64,000 nucleotides of DNA from Galbula dea (taxonomy: Eukaryota > Chordata > Aves > Piciformes > Galbulidae), in contig VWZX01010527.1 of assembly GCA_013399015.1 (NCBI GenBank), forward strand, positions 1,550,001 through 1,614,000, given 5' to 3'. Below the pieces are notes generated by a model that worked only from the letters and a program-made list of their open reading frames with translations, had not been told where the DNA came from and made no database searches. How positions within the stretch are numbered: position 1 is the first letter of the stretch; each line of letters opens with the position of its first letter. The translations under genes were made by a program, and so were the position numbers. This document shows, in pieces, positions 24,701 through 39,700 of this stretch.

Positions 24701-27700
24701 CCTGTGTTGCAGTCTGTGCCCACTGACCCTTGTCCTATCACTGGGCACCACCAAAAAGCATCTGGCCTCATCTTCTTGCCACCCACTCTTTACATATTGA
24801 TAAGCATTGACAAGATACCCTCACAGTCTTCTCTTCAGGCTAAACAGACCCATAAATGATGGATTTAAAACCAGACTGGACACAAAACCCTAATAAATTT
24901 GGGAACTACTGGAAGAAATACCTTACTAACAGTGATGTGGAGAACATAACAGAAATCAGAGATGGATCAAACCTATTCAGTTGTGGTTATCGTCAGGAGC
25001 AGACCCACATGTACTGACAGTATAAGAAGAGAACAAGAAACAATTATTTAAGCCCTAGAGCATGGATTTATGAGGCTAAAATGCTCTGATACTGACTCAC
25101 TTAAAATTCTGGCACAAGCAGCTTAAAAAATGACTGGCTACTCACCATTGCTGCTTGCAGGAAGTGGCACATTAGGTTGCTTCAGCCCGTAAGATCCTAC
25201 GATCCTGGCAGGTCCCATGGAGCCTGCCTGAGGACCCTGAAGTAGTAAGTGATGCCTGTACTCCAGGGGTGGGTTGACTCTGTGACTGTTGGTGGTTGCC
25301 ATGGAGGATGGGATGTCTGGAGCATTACTAACTTCATAACTGTTAGGAATTCTGACGTGGAGCAGGTTGGAGAATGCTGCTACAACACTACTTATGTTCT
25401 AAAAGCAACAATAAAAACATACATGTGTTTTCATCAGACAGGCAGTTAAGATAATCTAAATATAGATCTTCTATAGCAGTAATAAAAGTATTAGCTGCTT
25501 TATTGTACTACACTATAACCCCTTCAGATTTACTCTATATAAAATACATAAATTGCTGTTGTACTTTATATATGTACTTTATATAATACAAGCTTATTTC
25601 TTTTACCTCAGCAGCTGTGGGATGTAAAGTAATTGCTACAGATATAAGGCCAGATTTAGGACCATTCTGGGATGGTCCAAGCTGAGAGGCAAAGAAGCCA
25701 GAACCAGGTAATACTCCTGAAGCAGGTTCTGATTTTATGTAATTCCTTTTGGCTTCTGAACCTGAAAATAAAACAAAACACAAGAGGTCAGTCCTACCCA
25801 CATGAATGGAAAAAATCCCAACAGATTAGTTCTAACTGTTGACTCTGCTGCAGTCTCACCTTTTCCAGTACTGCTAGGCAGGATGGGAATGATGGGAGAT
25901 GGTATAGGTTCAGGGTTCTCCTCCTTTACAACTGACAAGTCTGGATACCTACTGATTTCCATTCCCACCACACTTTCAGGAGAGGAAGAAGGAACAAAGC
26001 TGTCAGGAGTGTCTCTGTCCTCACAGTGATCTTGAACCCTGGAATAAAACCCCAAAAAGCTGCTTTGGAAACAGTCATGACAGAGAGGTATATTGAACTT
26101 GCTTCTTGCTACAACTCGTGGACCATGATTACATCATAGGCCATTACTGCTGGGTATCTGGTACTCCACTGCACATGGTGATTTCTTGGGAAAGATACAT
26201 GAAGAAAAACAGGCTCTACCAAAGTCCAGACTCCACCACAGAACTGCCTGTTCCCCATGCCTCTAGCTACCTGGGTAAAAAACTAGCATTTAACATTTAA
26301 ACATTCTGGTTGAAGTATCATCACCACTGCATCTACCCCTGTCCATGCACAAGCTTCAGGGCCTCAAAGACATCCAGCTTTTGGTTAGGCAAGTGAAAGA
26401 GAGACAAAAGGGAAGATCTTTGTAGTGAGACTCATGTTCCAGCAAGCATTTCTCACATGGTAACAGAAACTGAGTGGAGCCAGGGAGCTTTCAGGCTGAC
26501 TCTTGCACTGTACTGCTGCCTGGTACAGCAGTCATATACTGTTGTGGTACAACAGCACCATGCTGCTCTATGAAAAATACCCATTTTATAGTTTTCTTCC
26601 ACTTTTAAGAGAACAAGGTAATGAATTCTTAACAATATAGCAGAATCTAGTGTCCAGCAATGGCAGAAGTCACCTATTCCACTATGCTGCTCTCTGCACA
26701 TGGAGCGTTAAGAGTTAAGCACAACAAACTCTCCCATTCTGTTGCCTGCACTGTGTTGCTGTGCACAATGGATTTTGTTTCTTCTCACTTTCAGTCTCAC
26801 CTCCTACTAAAAGAATCAAAGAACCTGCTCCAAATGTTTTTGAAGATGTCAAGGAAAACCTACCTTAACTCCTCCTGATTATTGTGAGGTGGTGTGGGAA
26901 GTGAAGCAGGAACATCCACAGTTTTAGGGCCCTGAGCCATTGCTCTTGCTAATAAATCATCTTGTGGTCTGAAAGGCAACTGGAACTGCTTTGGTCCCAG
27001 AGCTTTGGTAACTAAAACCAGAAACACAGTGCACAATGAGACATCTGTACAGCTTTTCCATTGACATACATTCTGAGTATCAGGGTACTGGTGACTCCAC
27101 AATACAGCCAAGGCATCACAGCAGATGGTAACACCACTCTCATCCACTTACAGCTCAAAACATTTTGGCCCTTCATCATTAATCTCCATAATGACACAAA
27201 CCTGGAGACTTGGAGCAAAAAGGGCTACAAAGGCTTTGGAGGGTGCCTTCTGCCAGGGAGAGAGGAGGTTTGGTCTACTTAAAAAAAACATAATTAAAAA
27301 ACCTCCACCCTCTCTAACAACAAAGAAAAGGGGTGGGAAAAGGGGATTTTAATCAGTTTAAGTTTTATCTAATAGAAAGTTATTTTAGCTGATCAAATTA
27401 CAAGTGTCAGAAAATAGACATTGATTACAGACCAAGCCTGCTGAGGACACATTTTGGAGAGACTGCTTTTGAGCTCACTCAACTAACTAGGTTGTAGTGG
27501 TCATAAAAAGTTGGTTTTAAGGTTTTCTTTTTCATGTCTTAAAAGTGCTTCTAGCTCTCAACATCTTTTCAAAATGGAATAAGCAAAAGGCTACCATCTG
27601 ACATTATACTGGGGTGAACCAAAGCTGGATAATAGTGATTATAGCCCTCAGGAGTCTGGGCATCCAAGGACTATAGCAACTGAAAAGCATCTCAGCTATC

Positions 27701-30700
27701 TGTTTTGTGATGTGCCACACACTTGAGTCATTGATGAGAGAAACAAGAGATATTAGCCTTACCATCATGACCTCCTAACATACCAGCCTTGCCAGCAAGC
27801 TCCTCAGTGGTTGCAAAGCCATTGACCAACTTCTGGCACGCCACCGGAGGCGGAGTGGGAGGAAGGGAGGCTGGGGGTGTCGGAGGGTTGCTCAGATTGT
27901 TCTGCTGCACCAGATTAAAGAGCCTTAAATCAGCCATGGAACACAGGATAGAAATGTGCCTTCTTCTAGTACTAGATAATGGAATCTACTCACATATTTT
28001 TACACCCAGAGGTAGCACTGACAAGCAGTGAGAGTTAATTCTCAAATACATAGTACCTGCTGTTAAAGAGACAATGCTTTGTTTTTCTTACATCAATGGT
28101 ATTATCAGAGACATAGTTCACATGAGGTCTATACATTACTGAGAGAAGGTAAGGCTATATCATTTAGAGGAAAGCACAAAGAACATTTTTAGGAATGGTT
28201 TGGGAGCCCCAGCAAGTTCCTACAGTTTAAGCAAAGGTCTGAACTTAAGATTGAGAGAGCAATTATGCAGCAATTCTCTGTCACCATGAACAAGTCAGCT
28301 TATCCATTTTTCACTAAAAACAAAGCTACTTCACATTTAACACAGGCTGGGCTTTCTCTGAAGCAGTTACCATGGAGAAGCAGGTATTCTGCAAGTTAGT
28401 TCACACTTCATGCTACCTCTCACTAGCTTACTTAACTGCCCATCTTTTGAACAAAACTTAAATGAGAATTTCAGTATCTGTTCTTGTTTCAGTCACGTCT
28501 ACAAAGCTAATGCTAACTATTCACTTTGGTCAACAGCAACTGCTTTCTGCTAGGTCACACTCCCAGCTTACATACCACATAAGGCTGGAGCAAGCACCAC
28601 TGTTTTTAATAAGTTATTAAAGCTTTTATATCAGGGTAGTTAAGCAGCAAATCTGATTCTGTCTGGTCACTATCTTGCTGGTCTCCCAAAATTGCCATGC
28701 TGATCTCGGAGACCGAGTTCTAAATTCCTTGGGTTATTAGCCCATCAGCTAACACTGTTCTGTTCAGAGTTCAAAGGTTCCTAGTTAGGGCTTGGTGGAC
28801 AAATGAGAAAAGTCTATTGCCCACTTAATTCACATTTAAGAAATGCTTTAATGCTTTCAATGATTTTGCAAAGTACTGAGATTTCAGCCTTTTCTGCTCC
28901 ATAAAACTGTAATTACAGTCTTCACTATTTAGCATCTATTTGTAAAAGGAATACTTGCAGTTTTAAATCAATTTACAAGACAGTTTCCAGAACTGATTTC
29001 CACTTTCAGAGAGTAAAACAATGGTGACTGCTTCACCACTGCACCACCCACCTAGTCTAGCAACAGAAGATTATTTTCTTCTCCTAGCACAGAAGGCAGA
29101 GACTCTAACCACACAGCAGCACTAGTGTCACAAACCTCTTTTCCCACAGAGAACACACAGTGGAACTCCAGATTCAAACTGTACCTTGTAAATGAGCTGG
29201 GAGTAGTAATCTGAAGCTCCATCAAGAGTAGCACTACCAAAACTTCCTACAAGTCGATTTCCACCATTTAGCTGGCCACTGCCATAGGGAAGGAAGTGTG
29301 CAAAGCTCACTCCAATTATGGGTTCCATCAAAGGCAGAAGAGAAAGCTGCTACATTAAAGAAAAAAAAAAAGTTAGCAATTAACCATAACAGAAGCATTG
29401 CAAATCTCTAAACATCACTAAGTTTTCATTTTCTCCATCTTGTGCTCAGAACTCAATTTAATGATCAGCTTCTTTTCCACCACCAGAAACCCTCTCTTTT
29501 AACTCTCCTCTTGATGCATTACCCAGCATCTGTATACCTACCTGTTTTAACTGGATGAAGGTATCTGCATTAGGGTAAATAGCTTGCTTTTCTTCTTCCT
29601 CTTTCTTCCTTTTCTTGGATCTGGGAGCTGCCTTCTCTCCTGTCCTCTGAGTTCTCTTATTTCTCTGTTTCTTGGTTTCAGGTCCTACATCTGTTCTCTG
29701 AAGCTGGCTGTTACTACACCCAAATGCACCTTGCATCTGGTTTCCTGCAGTCTGCTGGTATAAAAATAGGAAGTGAAGCAGAATTTTTGACATTTTAATA
29801 TACAGTTCATTCAAATTTACTGCACAATAGCCTAAAAGAACACATCCAGGATAATAAATCTCAATAACAAACAGGTTTATGGTTTGTTTAGTTTGTTGTC
29901 TCACTGGCAACTGTAACTGCTGTGCTGTCCCATCACACAGAATTATGACTAATCATTGCCACCACCCCCACCTGAAAACATCACTAACAATTCAGAGACC
30001 AGAAACAGCTCCTTTTGAACAATCCCTGAAATAAAAGTTACACATGCATGCAACTGGGGAGATCTTCACAAGGGCATAATGAGAGGCAGACTTGCTTAGA
30101 GAAAAAAGGCATGGAAGTTAATAGGATACAAATGTATTTTGAAGTTAGAAACAAAACCAGGATTGTGAAACACTTCAGGACTGTACAATTTGCTTCAATA
30201 CTTCCAAGTATCAATTTGCAAAGCCCTTCTTCCCACAAAATGATAATTGTGTAAAAGCAATCAGAATGGGACTTGGTAATGCAAAAGACAGCAGCAAGCT
30301 CAAAGAAAGTCTGATTTCTTTTTACCAATTGTGATTTTAAACAGCTTTACACGACCCTTACCACAAGTACTCACACCACTATTCCTGTCAGGCCTGGTTT
30401 AACTGTGGATCTTTAACACTCAACTATGTTGCCTGCTGCTCACAGTTAGCTTTATTGGTCTTTATTCATTTTGAATGTGTTGAAATTTTGTTTCAAGGAT
30501 GCATTCACAGTTTAGGGAGTAATAAACCAAAACTGAGATTAAAGATTACAATAAAACAACTGACAAATCTAAGTATATCCTACTGCCCCAGAAAGCAATT
30601 TTCTTTAGGTCTTATAAATTATGAAATTACATAATGCCATTAATATAAAGAATTAATGTTCCCTTCCATTAAAGTAAAATTAATTAGAGAAATATCCTGT

Positions 30701-33700
30701 AACACAGAAATCCAGAAATTCAGGAGATTTAACAATGTTTGATAAAAGTCCCAGAGCATAGTCTCTACTAAAATGAGAGACAATATATGATTTTCACAGG
30801 TGAAAAACAAGCAGGGACTGATTCATCCACAGAACACTCCCAGTGGTGCAGATGAAGGGGTGTGAAGCCCAGCCCTATGCCTCTGCAAGGGTGCCCAGGT
30901 CACCCCCCCCCACACAATTAAGGTGGAGTCTCAGAAGAATGCAGCACACAGGCAATATACTGTACAGAAACAGATTAGGAGGTACTTAGGAGTCAGCCTG
31001 TAAAATCTTGCCTCAATAAATATTAGGAAGTGGCATTTTTTAAGATGGTTATCTATGGAAAAACTATTTTTGCATTTGAATCATTTCTGAATACACTGAA
31101 TTATAAAGTCACATTGAAATTTGGTCTTTCTGTAACAGAGATGATTTACTCATTGAGAAGGGGCAGGAAGGGAGGTAAAATTCCTTAGAGTTGTTTACTC
31201 CACACTTGTAGCTTATCTCCACACCTTCTCTTCTTATGCCTGTGGTAAAGGCATAAACTGCTGCTGCTGCCCAACATACAACACAAGCAGTAAGAGGCTC
31301 ACCATTCCTTCAGCTGGATTCTGCTTCTCTGCTAACTTCTTATCCCCAGAAGCCTCCTCCTCTGTTCGGACACTGTTCTCTGATTTCTGATTTAGAAGAG
31401 ATGAGGACTTCTTACTTTTAAGCAGGTGTTTCAGCAACTCATTCCCTGACTCCCCTTTTGCTGCTGGAACACTGGCTGGTTGTGCTGGACTCTGAGCTGA
31501 AGAGGCAGGCTGAGATGTGACCTTATCTTCTTCCACCTTAATACTGCTTGGATTTTCTGGTTTAGGCTCAGCTTGACCTGAGCATTGATCAGTTTCTGCC
31601 TTTTCTAGTTTAACTTCTTGAATGCTGGCAGGTGGATCTGGTTTAGCCTTTTCAGTCTCTGCATTTACACTGGGCTGTTTCTGTGGCAGACTGCTGTTGG
31701 GGAGCTTACATTCCAGCTCTGGAGAGGTCTGGCACTCTCCTGTGTTTGATGTTGATGGGCCTGTTACCTCCACTGACTCTTGTTCATCCTGATGACGTGA
31801 AAGTTCACTGGGGGTGTTAACTGTGGGGGTGGAGGTAGAATCAGAGATGGTTGGAGTTGATGGTGCAGTTATGTCTGAATGTGGAGTTGATGGGGCTTTT
31901 ACTGACTCGGCATCATCATCCTTTTTCTTTTTTCGTGTCCTTTTCTTCTTTCCTTTTTCTTCTGGAATGATGTCAGAATAGAGCTGGATAAGAGACTGGC
32001 TGGAGCCAGGGAAGTTTGTTGCCTGGGGCACGCTAGCGTCCGAACCACATGGGGCACCGCTACCAAGTGCCGTAGATGAAGGGACAGCAGAAGCAAAAGG
32101 AGGCCTGACTTGGTTCTGTGTAAAGGCAGCCCCAGGGAGATTCCCATGAGTTTGTTTTACATTATGGAAATTAGGGGCTCCACCTGGAACAGCAGAAGCA
32201 TCAGGTCCAAAAGTCGTAGGCCCCATTGTCCTCCGTTCGCTGCTCTGCATAAAGTTTGCGGCAGGAGGCGAGGTCACAGAACCCTGTGGCAGAATTTGCC
32301 CCATTGGCTGCTGCTGATGCTGTGGAGACTGCTGAAGGGGTCGTGGAGTTTGTATGAAATCACAAGGTAGATCAGAATTAAAGAAAGGTATCTGAGATAA
32401 GGATGTTTTGTTACTTAGCTCAGACCCTATCATACCATGCTGTTCTAGTTCCATTCTCTGCTGCAACGCCCTCTGTCGATCCACCTCCTGCATCAGCTGA
32501 ATGCGCTGTCGCTCCTGCTGCTCTCGTAAACGCTCCTTTCTTTCCCGCTCCTGAAAGCTTTCACTGAAAGGGTTATTGTCCTCAAACTCCACCCTTGGTG
32601 GTGGCCCTGACTGTGCAGTTGCATTTGGACCAGGCACAGGAGCTGGTGTAGCAGGAGTGATTGGCAACGGTGTCATTGGAGGCTGCATCCTTGCTGGATT
32701 CATGGACATATGACTTGCAGGGCCAGTTGTGGATTGCCATCCAGGTAAGTTTGGCATTCTGGCAGGGTTGGCTTGTCCAGGGATTACCACTGTATGCTGC
32801 TGATGCTGGAGTTGCTGTGCCACCAAGGGGAAGTTTTGCTGATTCACTGCTGGTGATGTTCCTCCTGGAACCATTGGTGGTTGAGCCTGGACACCTGGCA
32901 TTATAGCATGGGGTGCCATTCCACACTGCTGCTGCTGCTTGATTCGATATTCCTCAATTAGTTCTGCATGCTCCTTCTGCTGCTTGCGGATCTGAAAATT
33001 AACAGAGTCATTATTCATCTCTGACATGTACTGACTACAGAACTAGCATAAAACATTTAACTCACTATTATCATTTCAGCAGACAATGAACCTCAGGCAA
33101 AAATAGCAGTACTTCACAGTCTTGTTTTCTCTCCCTTTTTAAGGCTACATAGCCATTCTGCCCTTAGAAACACTACCCACCCCAACACTTTAGGAAAAAT
33201 AATAGTGCCTCGAGGTTCTTAATTCCACACCAAGGCTGCCCTGTGGTAGAGAATGCACACATATAAACCAAAAGTGATCTCTATCCTGCAGATCTTATCA
33301 GCCGTGCACAGGATAACAACAGTTGGGAACAGACAGGAAAAAGGAAACAATCAGATGGGATGATCTTCACATATCAGCAAATTTTTGTAAAAGATATAAT
33401 TGAAACCAGTAAGGTAGATTCCCTTTTATTCACAGGAAAATCCTCAAACATCACACAGCAGACAAAAATGGCAACCACTGAAAATTTTAAATTTTAGGAT
33501 GAAAATAAACTCAACTTGGCCACCAGAAGTTAAGCCTAGCAGTTTATTTACAAGGCAAGCAGAAGCAGCCAATGGAAGGGTATGCTAGTGTCAGCCAGAC
33601 AAGAAAGAGCATTTCAGAAACACAACAGACACTTAACTACACTGCTCTCCAAAAAAATGAAAGGATTTGTAATCCACTGGTTAATAATCCATACTTTATG

Positions 33701-36700
33701 GAAAGTCTCTCACTTCTGTTCATTAGAGTATGACTTTCACAACTTCCATTTGCTCTATGTGCTGCTAGACAAAGTCCATAACATAATTAAACACGTTTGA
33801 CAGCACTCTCCATTACCTGGGGCAAGAGACAAGCCAGAAAGCTCAGGATAACAGAGATATTTCAGGACAAGCTCCAGAATGCAGGACAATCCAAAAGACT
33901 ATTTACACAGTAATCTCAGCTCCAAGATGATTTATGAGCTTTGGCTTGGCACTGACGCTGCCAGATAACAATGCAACTGCATTAAGCCACCAATTGGATC
34001 CATCTGCATTGCACAGCCCAGCGCTCCAGGCCTTTTCTGTGGTTATACAGCACTAAACCTGTGTTGGCTCTGTCTGCTTACACCATGAGGCATCCAAATC
34101 CTCACAGAGAGGGCATCATGCCCTCCTGGGATCTGCACTGGTGGATCAGCCATATGACTGCACTTGGAATGAGTTGAGATCTCAAAGGACCAGCAGTGTC
34201 TACACCCAGCTGGACCTCAGCCGACCTGTGCAGATCGACCTGGTGATTTTAACAGTGTGGAGAACAAGGCACAGCTTATTAGCACAGGCACAGTGCCACT
34301 CCAAAGCAGTTACTGGCCACAGAGACAATATGGTAGTGTCTGCATGGCTCTGTGCATGAGCTAATGACCCTGTCAGACATAAGCTAGTGTTGCACAGAGT
34401 TAGCTCTGGTTTCTCTGTGCCCGTGTCCAGGACCAGCAATTCACTGGGATTTGAGAGCTCTTTTCTCTGATATAGACTCTGCCTTTATCAAAAACTAACA
34501 GAAGCTTGATTACAGAAAAATTACTTGATCTGACTTGAAAGAGTGGTGAACTGCTTTCAATAGAAAGTCCTTAAAAATACACTATAATAGAACCTTATTT
34601 AAGCTCCTGCTAGCTATGTAACAAAGTGTTGTTCAGGAGGTGGATGACTGCTCTGAATCAGTGGTTGGAGGGGAGTGGAGGGCATTTACCAGCACTATAT
34701 GAAACTTAAGTTTAAAAATGAAAAATGAAAGAACCTTAGTTATTGGGCACTATATGAATCTGCCAGCAATGTCATGATTAGTAGCTGTTAGGTCAACACA
34801 ACTCCACTGTAAGACTAGACTGATGCATTTATGATAAAGATTGGTTAAAATGAATTTTTTTTTGGCATTTATTCTACTTGCAATCCATTGTGGAATGGGA
34901 AAAAGAAGAAAAAAGAAATGATGTAGCCAAATCTGCTCCATCCCTCTTCCACATGGTGAAAAGGGGAGCCAACTAATATTCCATCCAGTGTATACTTTGT
35001 CTTGAAGCAACAAAGTAGTGAGAAATCAAGGGTCAGATATCACTTGGGACTTCATTCCAAGCAGCCTGCTGCCAATTATTTCCCTCATAGTAATAATGGA
35101 CCATTCTAAAGCATTTTTATGTTCAGCAGGTCTAGCTGATCCTGACAACCACGTTAGGTAATTTATAAATAATGCCTTAAGAACACAACATTCAAAACTG
35201 TTGGCCAAAGATTTATCAAAGCTATCACAGGTTTAACTTTAACTTACTATAATCACAGCTTTAAGATGTAGCAAGAGAAATTCCAACTGAATACAAAGAA
35301 AGGAAAGCAAACCCCAGTGAAAGTGGTTACATATTGGAACAGGGCCCAGAGAGGCTGGGAGAACTCTACCATTGGAGACTTACAAAACTTGACTGACAAG
35401 GTGCTGAGCAACCTGGCTTAACCATGAAGCTAATTCTGCTTTGATCAGTAGACTAGGTGATCTCCAGATAGTCCTTTGACCTACATTATTCCATGATACA
35501 GTAACATAACACATACTGATGGTCAGTGTCTAGAGCTACACAGATCATAAAACTAAACTAACAGATACAGTCAGAAGAGATCTTCAAACAGTAACATTTA
35601 ACTGGCACATAACCAGGACCATCTGGTAAGGACACCCAAAAAAAGGTCGAGTCATGAGGTTCATTCAAGCCTGAAACAAAGTCCTGCATGGTAAGAGTTT
35701 CCTCTGAATCTTTCATTTATACTTTTCATGGTGCCAGGAACCAGCTTTTTGTCACAGTATCTGCCATAGCGTATTCTTGTACAACTCCAGTGTCACTGAC
35801 CATCCAGAGTAATGCTGTTACACACACAAAATAGGATCTGGAGTAGCTCCCTTTAAATAACCTCCATTGTATTTAAGCATTTCAACTTGCCTTTTAGAAG
35901 ATTTAAAGGAAAGAATCATACCCTGCATGACAGCTTAGTATTAAGGTGATCAGTTTGGATTTCAGATGATTACCTGGTCTAGTTGTTTTTGGACCATACT
36001 CTGCTGCTCAGTAACATGTTTCAGCTGCTCTGCATCTTCTTCTGGGAACTCCCGGCCAGCTTTCTTGGCTGTCCTCTGCTTTGCTGAGAGAGCCTTCTTG
36101 GATTTTCTGTGTGCTCCAATTTGCTCCTCCAGGTACTTCTGCTGCATTTGAAGAAGCTGTTGTGTATCTTGCAGCCATTCTTCGTATTGCTTTCTTTGTG
36201 AATCATCTAGAGAAAAGTGAAATTAAGTACATGAGCTAATCGTTGTCAGAGGGGTGGGCTCTCAACCTACTGCTTGGAGAGAAAATTTAAGAATCAGGTC
36301 CCCTCCCTCTTTTAAAGAACCATTGGTCAAATTCAGCCAAATTTGACAGAGGATTTGGTATCTCAAGAGATCTGTACTGCATTTATTGAGAGAAAGCAGT
36401 TTAAACACAGTCCCTTAACTTCAAGAGACATCAGCCTGCTGTCTGACCAGTAAATGTGCACTTGCTAGCCAGTAAGCAAAAGTAGCTTTGAAAGCAGCTA
36501 CAGAATCTGGTGGTACCCTGTTCTGCCACAGAAGAGGCAACATAGAAGACCTTTGGAACCACTTAGGTAAAGAGATTAGGAAGTAAGAACACAAATTTAG
36601 AGGAAGCACAGCCTCATTAATTCTGGTGTTCACAGAAGAGTTTTGTACACAGAAAATACACTTTAATTACTACTTTGTGCAATACCTTCAGCAGCAGTGC

Positions 36701-39700
36701 CTTCTCCTCCTCACAAACAAATGCACTCTCATTTAGACTGGAACTGAGACATCAGTCATTTTACAAATGAGAAATGCTCATCTGCTGTTAGCAGTCCACT
36801 GTTCTCAGATGTTTCTTTTCCTCCAGGCAGAATCACTTATCTGTACACTAAGCTCAGAAGGCAAAAGAGAAACCTTGGTGATGGCATTATCCGCCTCCTG
36901 ATTGCAATTGTGGCAATGAGCTGGGTAACCAGGAATGGATGTTCCTCGTAAAGAAATTCTGTTTAATAAAGGCACCTACATGACAGTATGATTCCAATAT
37001 AACCATGTCCTCCTTGTGCTCCAGACCCTACCACCTTCTATGGTGACAGTCACTGTGGTCTCAACAGCCATCAACTCTAATGGCTCAGCTAAATCAACTC
37101 ACAGAGCCACTGCAGTCTAGAGGATGCCTGTTCTTTCAACAACAAATTCTGTGAAACTAATCACATAACCTGAAGGGACCACTAAGAGGAAATGATGGAG
37201 AGGAACTGCAGATGGGGTGATGTGAAAGTGCAAAGGGAAGTACTGAAATATTAACAAGTTCCAGGTAAGAATAACTACTACTGAAAAAAGGAACAGATTT
37301 ACTCAAGTGCTTAGAACACCATCACCCTGAGCAGGGGAGGCAATTGGTCTAGGGCAACCTGAAACAAGGAATGTAAAATGTTAGTGCTATATATTTCTGA
37401 TTTCACCAGTTGTGGATCCCAGCCAGTCTTGCTTAACAAATGTCTGGAAAACTTTTATTGGCATTTGTTAAAATGACAACAATGCTGCATAAAACCTTTT
37501 GTTTCTGCAATAGAAACCCTCTCATCGATACACTCTTGTTCTCACTGAGCTCAGAGCATTACATCACAACCAAACATCATGTTTCTGACACAGCAGTCTG
37601 CCACTTCATAATTACTGTTCTCACACAAATCCAAATAATGCTCATTTTCTGTTTGTTCTGTTTCCTTCTTCCCTTACAGTGTGTCTCTGAGGATAGCTCC
37701 TAGGAAAAACTGTCAATAGCACTGACTACGCACCCCTTCAGGAGTTGGTATTGGAATGATGAAATGACTCCATTTTAAAAGCATAAATTTTTGAGAGACA
37801 GGCCCCATTTATGGATATTTTGTTTAAAGAAACCACCCAGAACTGTGGAATGAAACATCAACATAGAATAAATCATTAAATCTGTACTTACTGACAAAAC
37901 CAGGACCAAAACTGGGAGGATTAGGTCTAGAAATCTGAGGTGTCAAACTGCCATCCTATAAATTTCAGTAAAAAAATAGAGACAAGGATATTATATCATG
38001 GTTCAATTAAAAAATTAAACCTATTTATCATTATTCAACACTTTTGTTTAAGCCCCATGACAAGTTCTGTTACCTGTGTAATTGCCTGCTGCATATGATT
38101 TTGGCCTTCAGTAGTCTGAGTCCCCGGCACTGGTTGACCCATAAAGGGAAACCTATTGATACATGAACAGAAAGTGAAATTGTAGCTTTTAAAACTTGGG
38201 GGAGAGACAACCTTTTGCATTACACCAAACTTACACAAAGCATGCAAATACTTTATAGACATTGGCTTGAATTTCTGTACTAAACTTTTTCAACCCCTGG
38301 GGAATATTAATTCTCATTTGATGCTACACCACTTTGCCCTGGGGTGAAACTACTGCATTTTATACTTTTCAGAAGGATGAATAAACATGATGTACTGTGC
38401 TGAAACAGTGAAAAAAGTATTTGTAAATAATAACAATAACAATAATGATGTGTGCTACTGATATAACCTACTAATAATAGTAGGCTAAACTTGTCTTTTG
38501 AGCTGGCCTGGATGGCCAGAGCAGTTACTACTAGCACACCAAAATTTCATGTTTCATTAACAGCAATTAAATTCTAGCGATGATCTTTATCTGAACACTC
38601 AGACTGCTATACTACATTGAACAGGAAATGACAGTTTATCTTAAATGCTTTTAGTACATACAGAATTATTTGCCATGTTGTTGTTATTATTATTGTTCTT
38701 ATTTAACAGATTTAGATATGGTCACCAGCAGAGTGAAGTCACATGTTATCACAGAACACTGAAGTATTTGTTCAGAAGGAGAAAAACCACTGTTTTAAGG
38801 GCCACAGAAAAAGAAAAGATGCAGATCCTTTCTGTCTCATAGACTCCCCACCTATGGTAAAGGCAGTCATGGTGAAGCCTGAACAGTTCATATCTCCTTT
38901 TGTCCTCAGAACAGATTTAAGAGAGGATGGCATTTCCGTTACTTAGGCTAAATCTTAATTATAGTTAGCATTAAATGATATGCTGCAGCACAGAGTTTAA
39001 CTGCTACATGGCCATCAGCAGTTTTCAAACACAAGGTGTGGGAGATGTGTCATTACATAATTAGTAAGTGGAAAAACAAGAAAAGTGTCACAGTGGAGCC
39101 ATGTTGACCAATGACACTACAACTGCAACACAAGTCTGATGTGTTTTAATCAACCTCATAGTTTCTACTGCCACACTTATCTCCCAAGAATAAAACTTAA
39201 AACGCATCAGTTGTGTTCTAGCTGCTCCATTAGCATGGACTAGGAACTACATGACAAAAAGATCTGTTTCCACTTCAATGTTTTTTCATTTCCTCTGCAG
39301 CTTCCCCTAGCTCTGTCATTTCCTTTTACATCTTGTAGTCTTTAGGAACAGCACCAGGTGTTGCCTACCTGTTCATAACCATTGGTGGCATCCCCATGTT
39401 ACTCTGCGCCATGACCTTATTGATCCCCTTAAGAGCTACCATTTTTGCTTTCATTATAGGGTCAGTAATTGCATCAAAGTCTATAAAAGAAAAACAGTAG
39501 AAGTAAATTACATAGCCCAACATTTTAAGTTATTAACTGGAGTTCACACAGAAATCACCAGTACACTAACATAATTGCATTACTATTTCATATCACTTGT
39601 GCTCTCCACTCTGAAGTTCACGTATCATCTAAGGAAACTTACTCCAGCAGCAAATGTCCTTGTTTTCAGCCCTAACACATAAAGAAAAGCAGGTCAGTCT

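Noticed and set aside
25147..25236. Shorter form of exon W28 using the internal TACTTCAG acceptor
   Set aside because: The upstream acceptor at 25399 adds 54 residues in frame that match the KMT2C linker, so the longer exon is the main one.
34080..34440. GC-richer stretch in the W20-W21 intron with some open frames
   Set aside because: It matches no repeat or coding family I recognise and has no splice-consistent frame.
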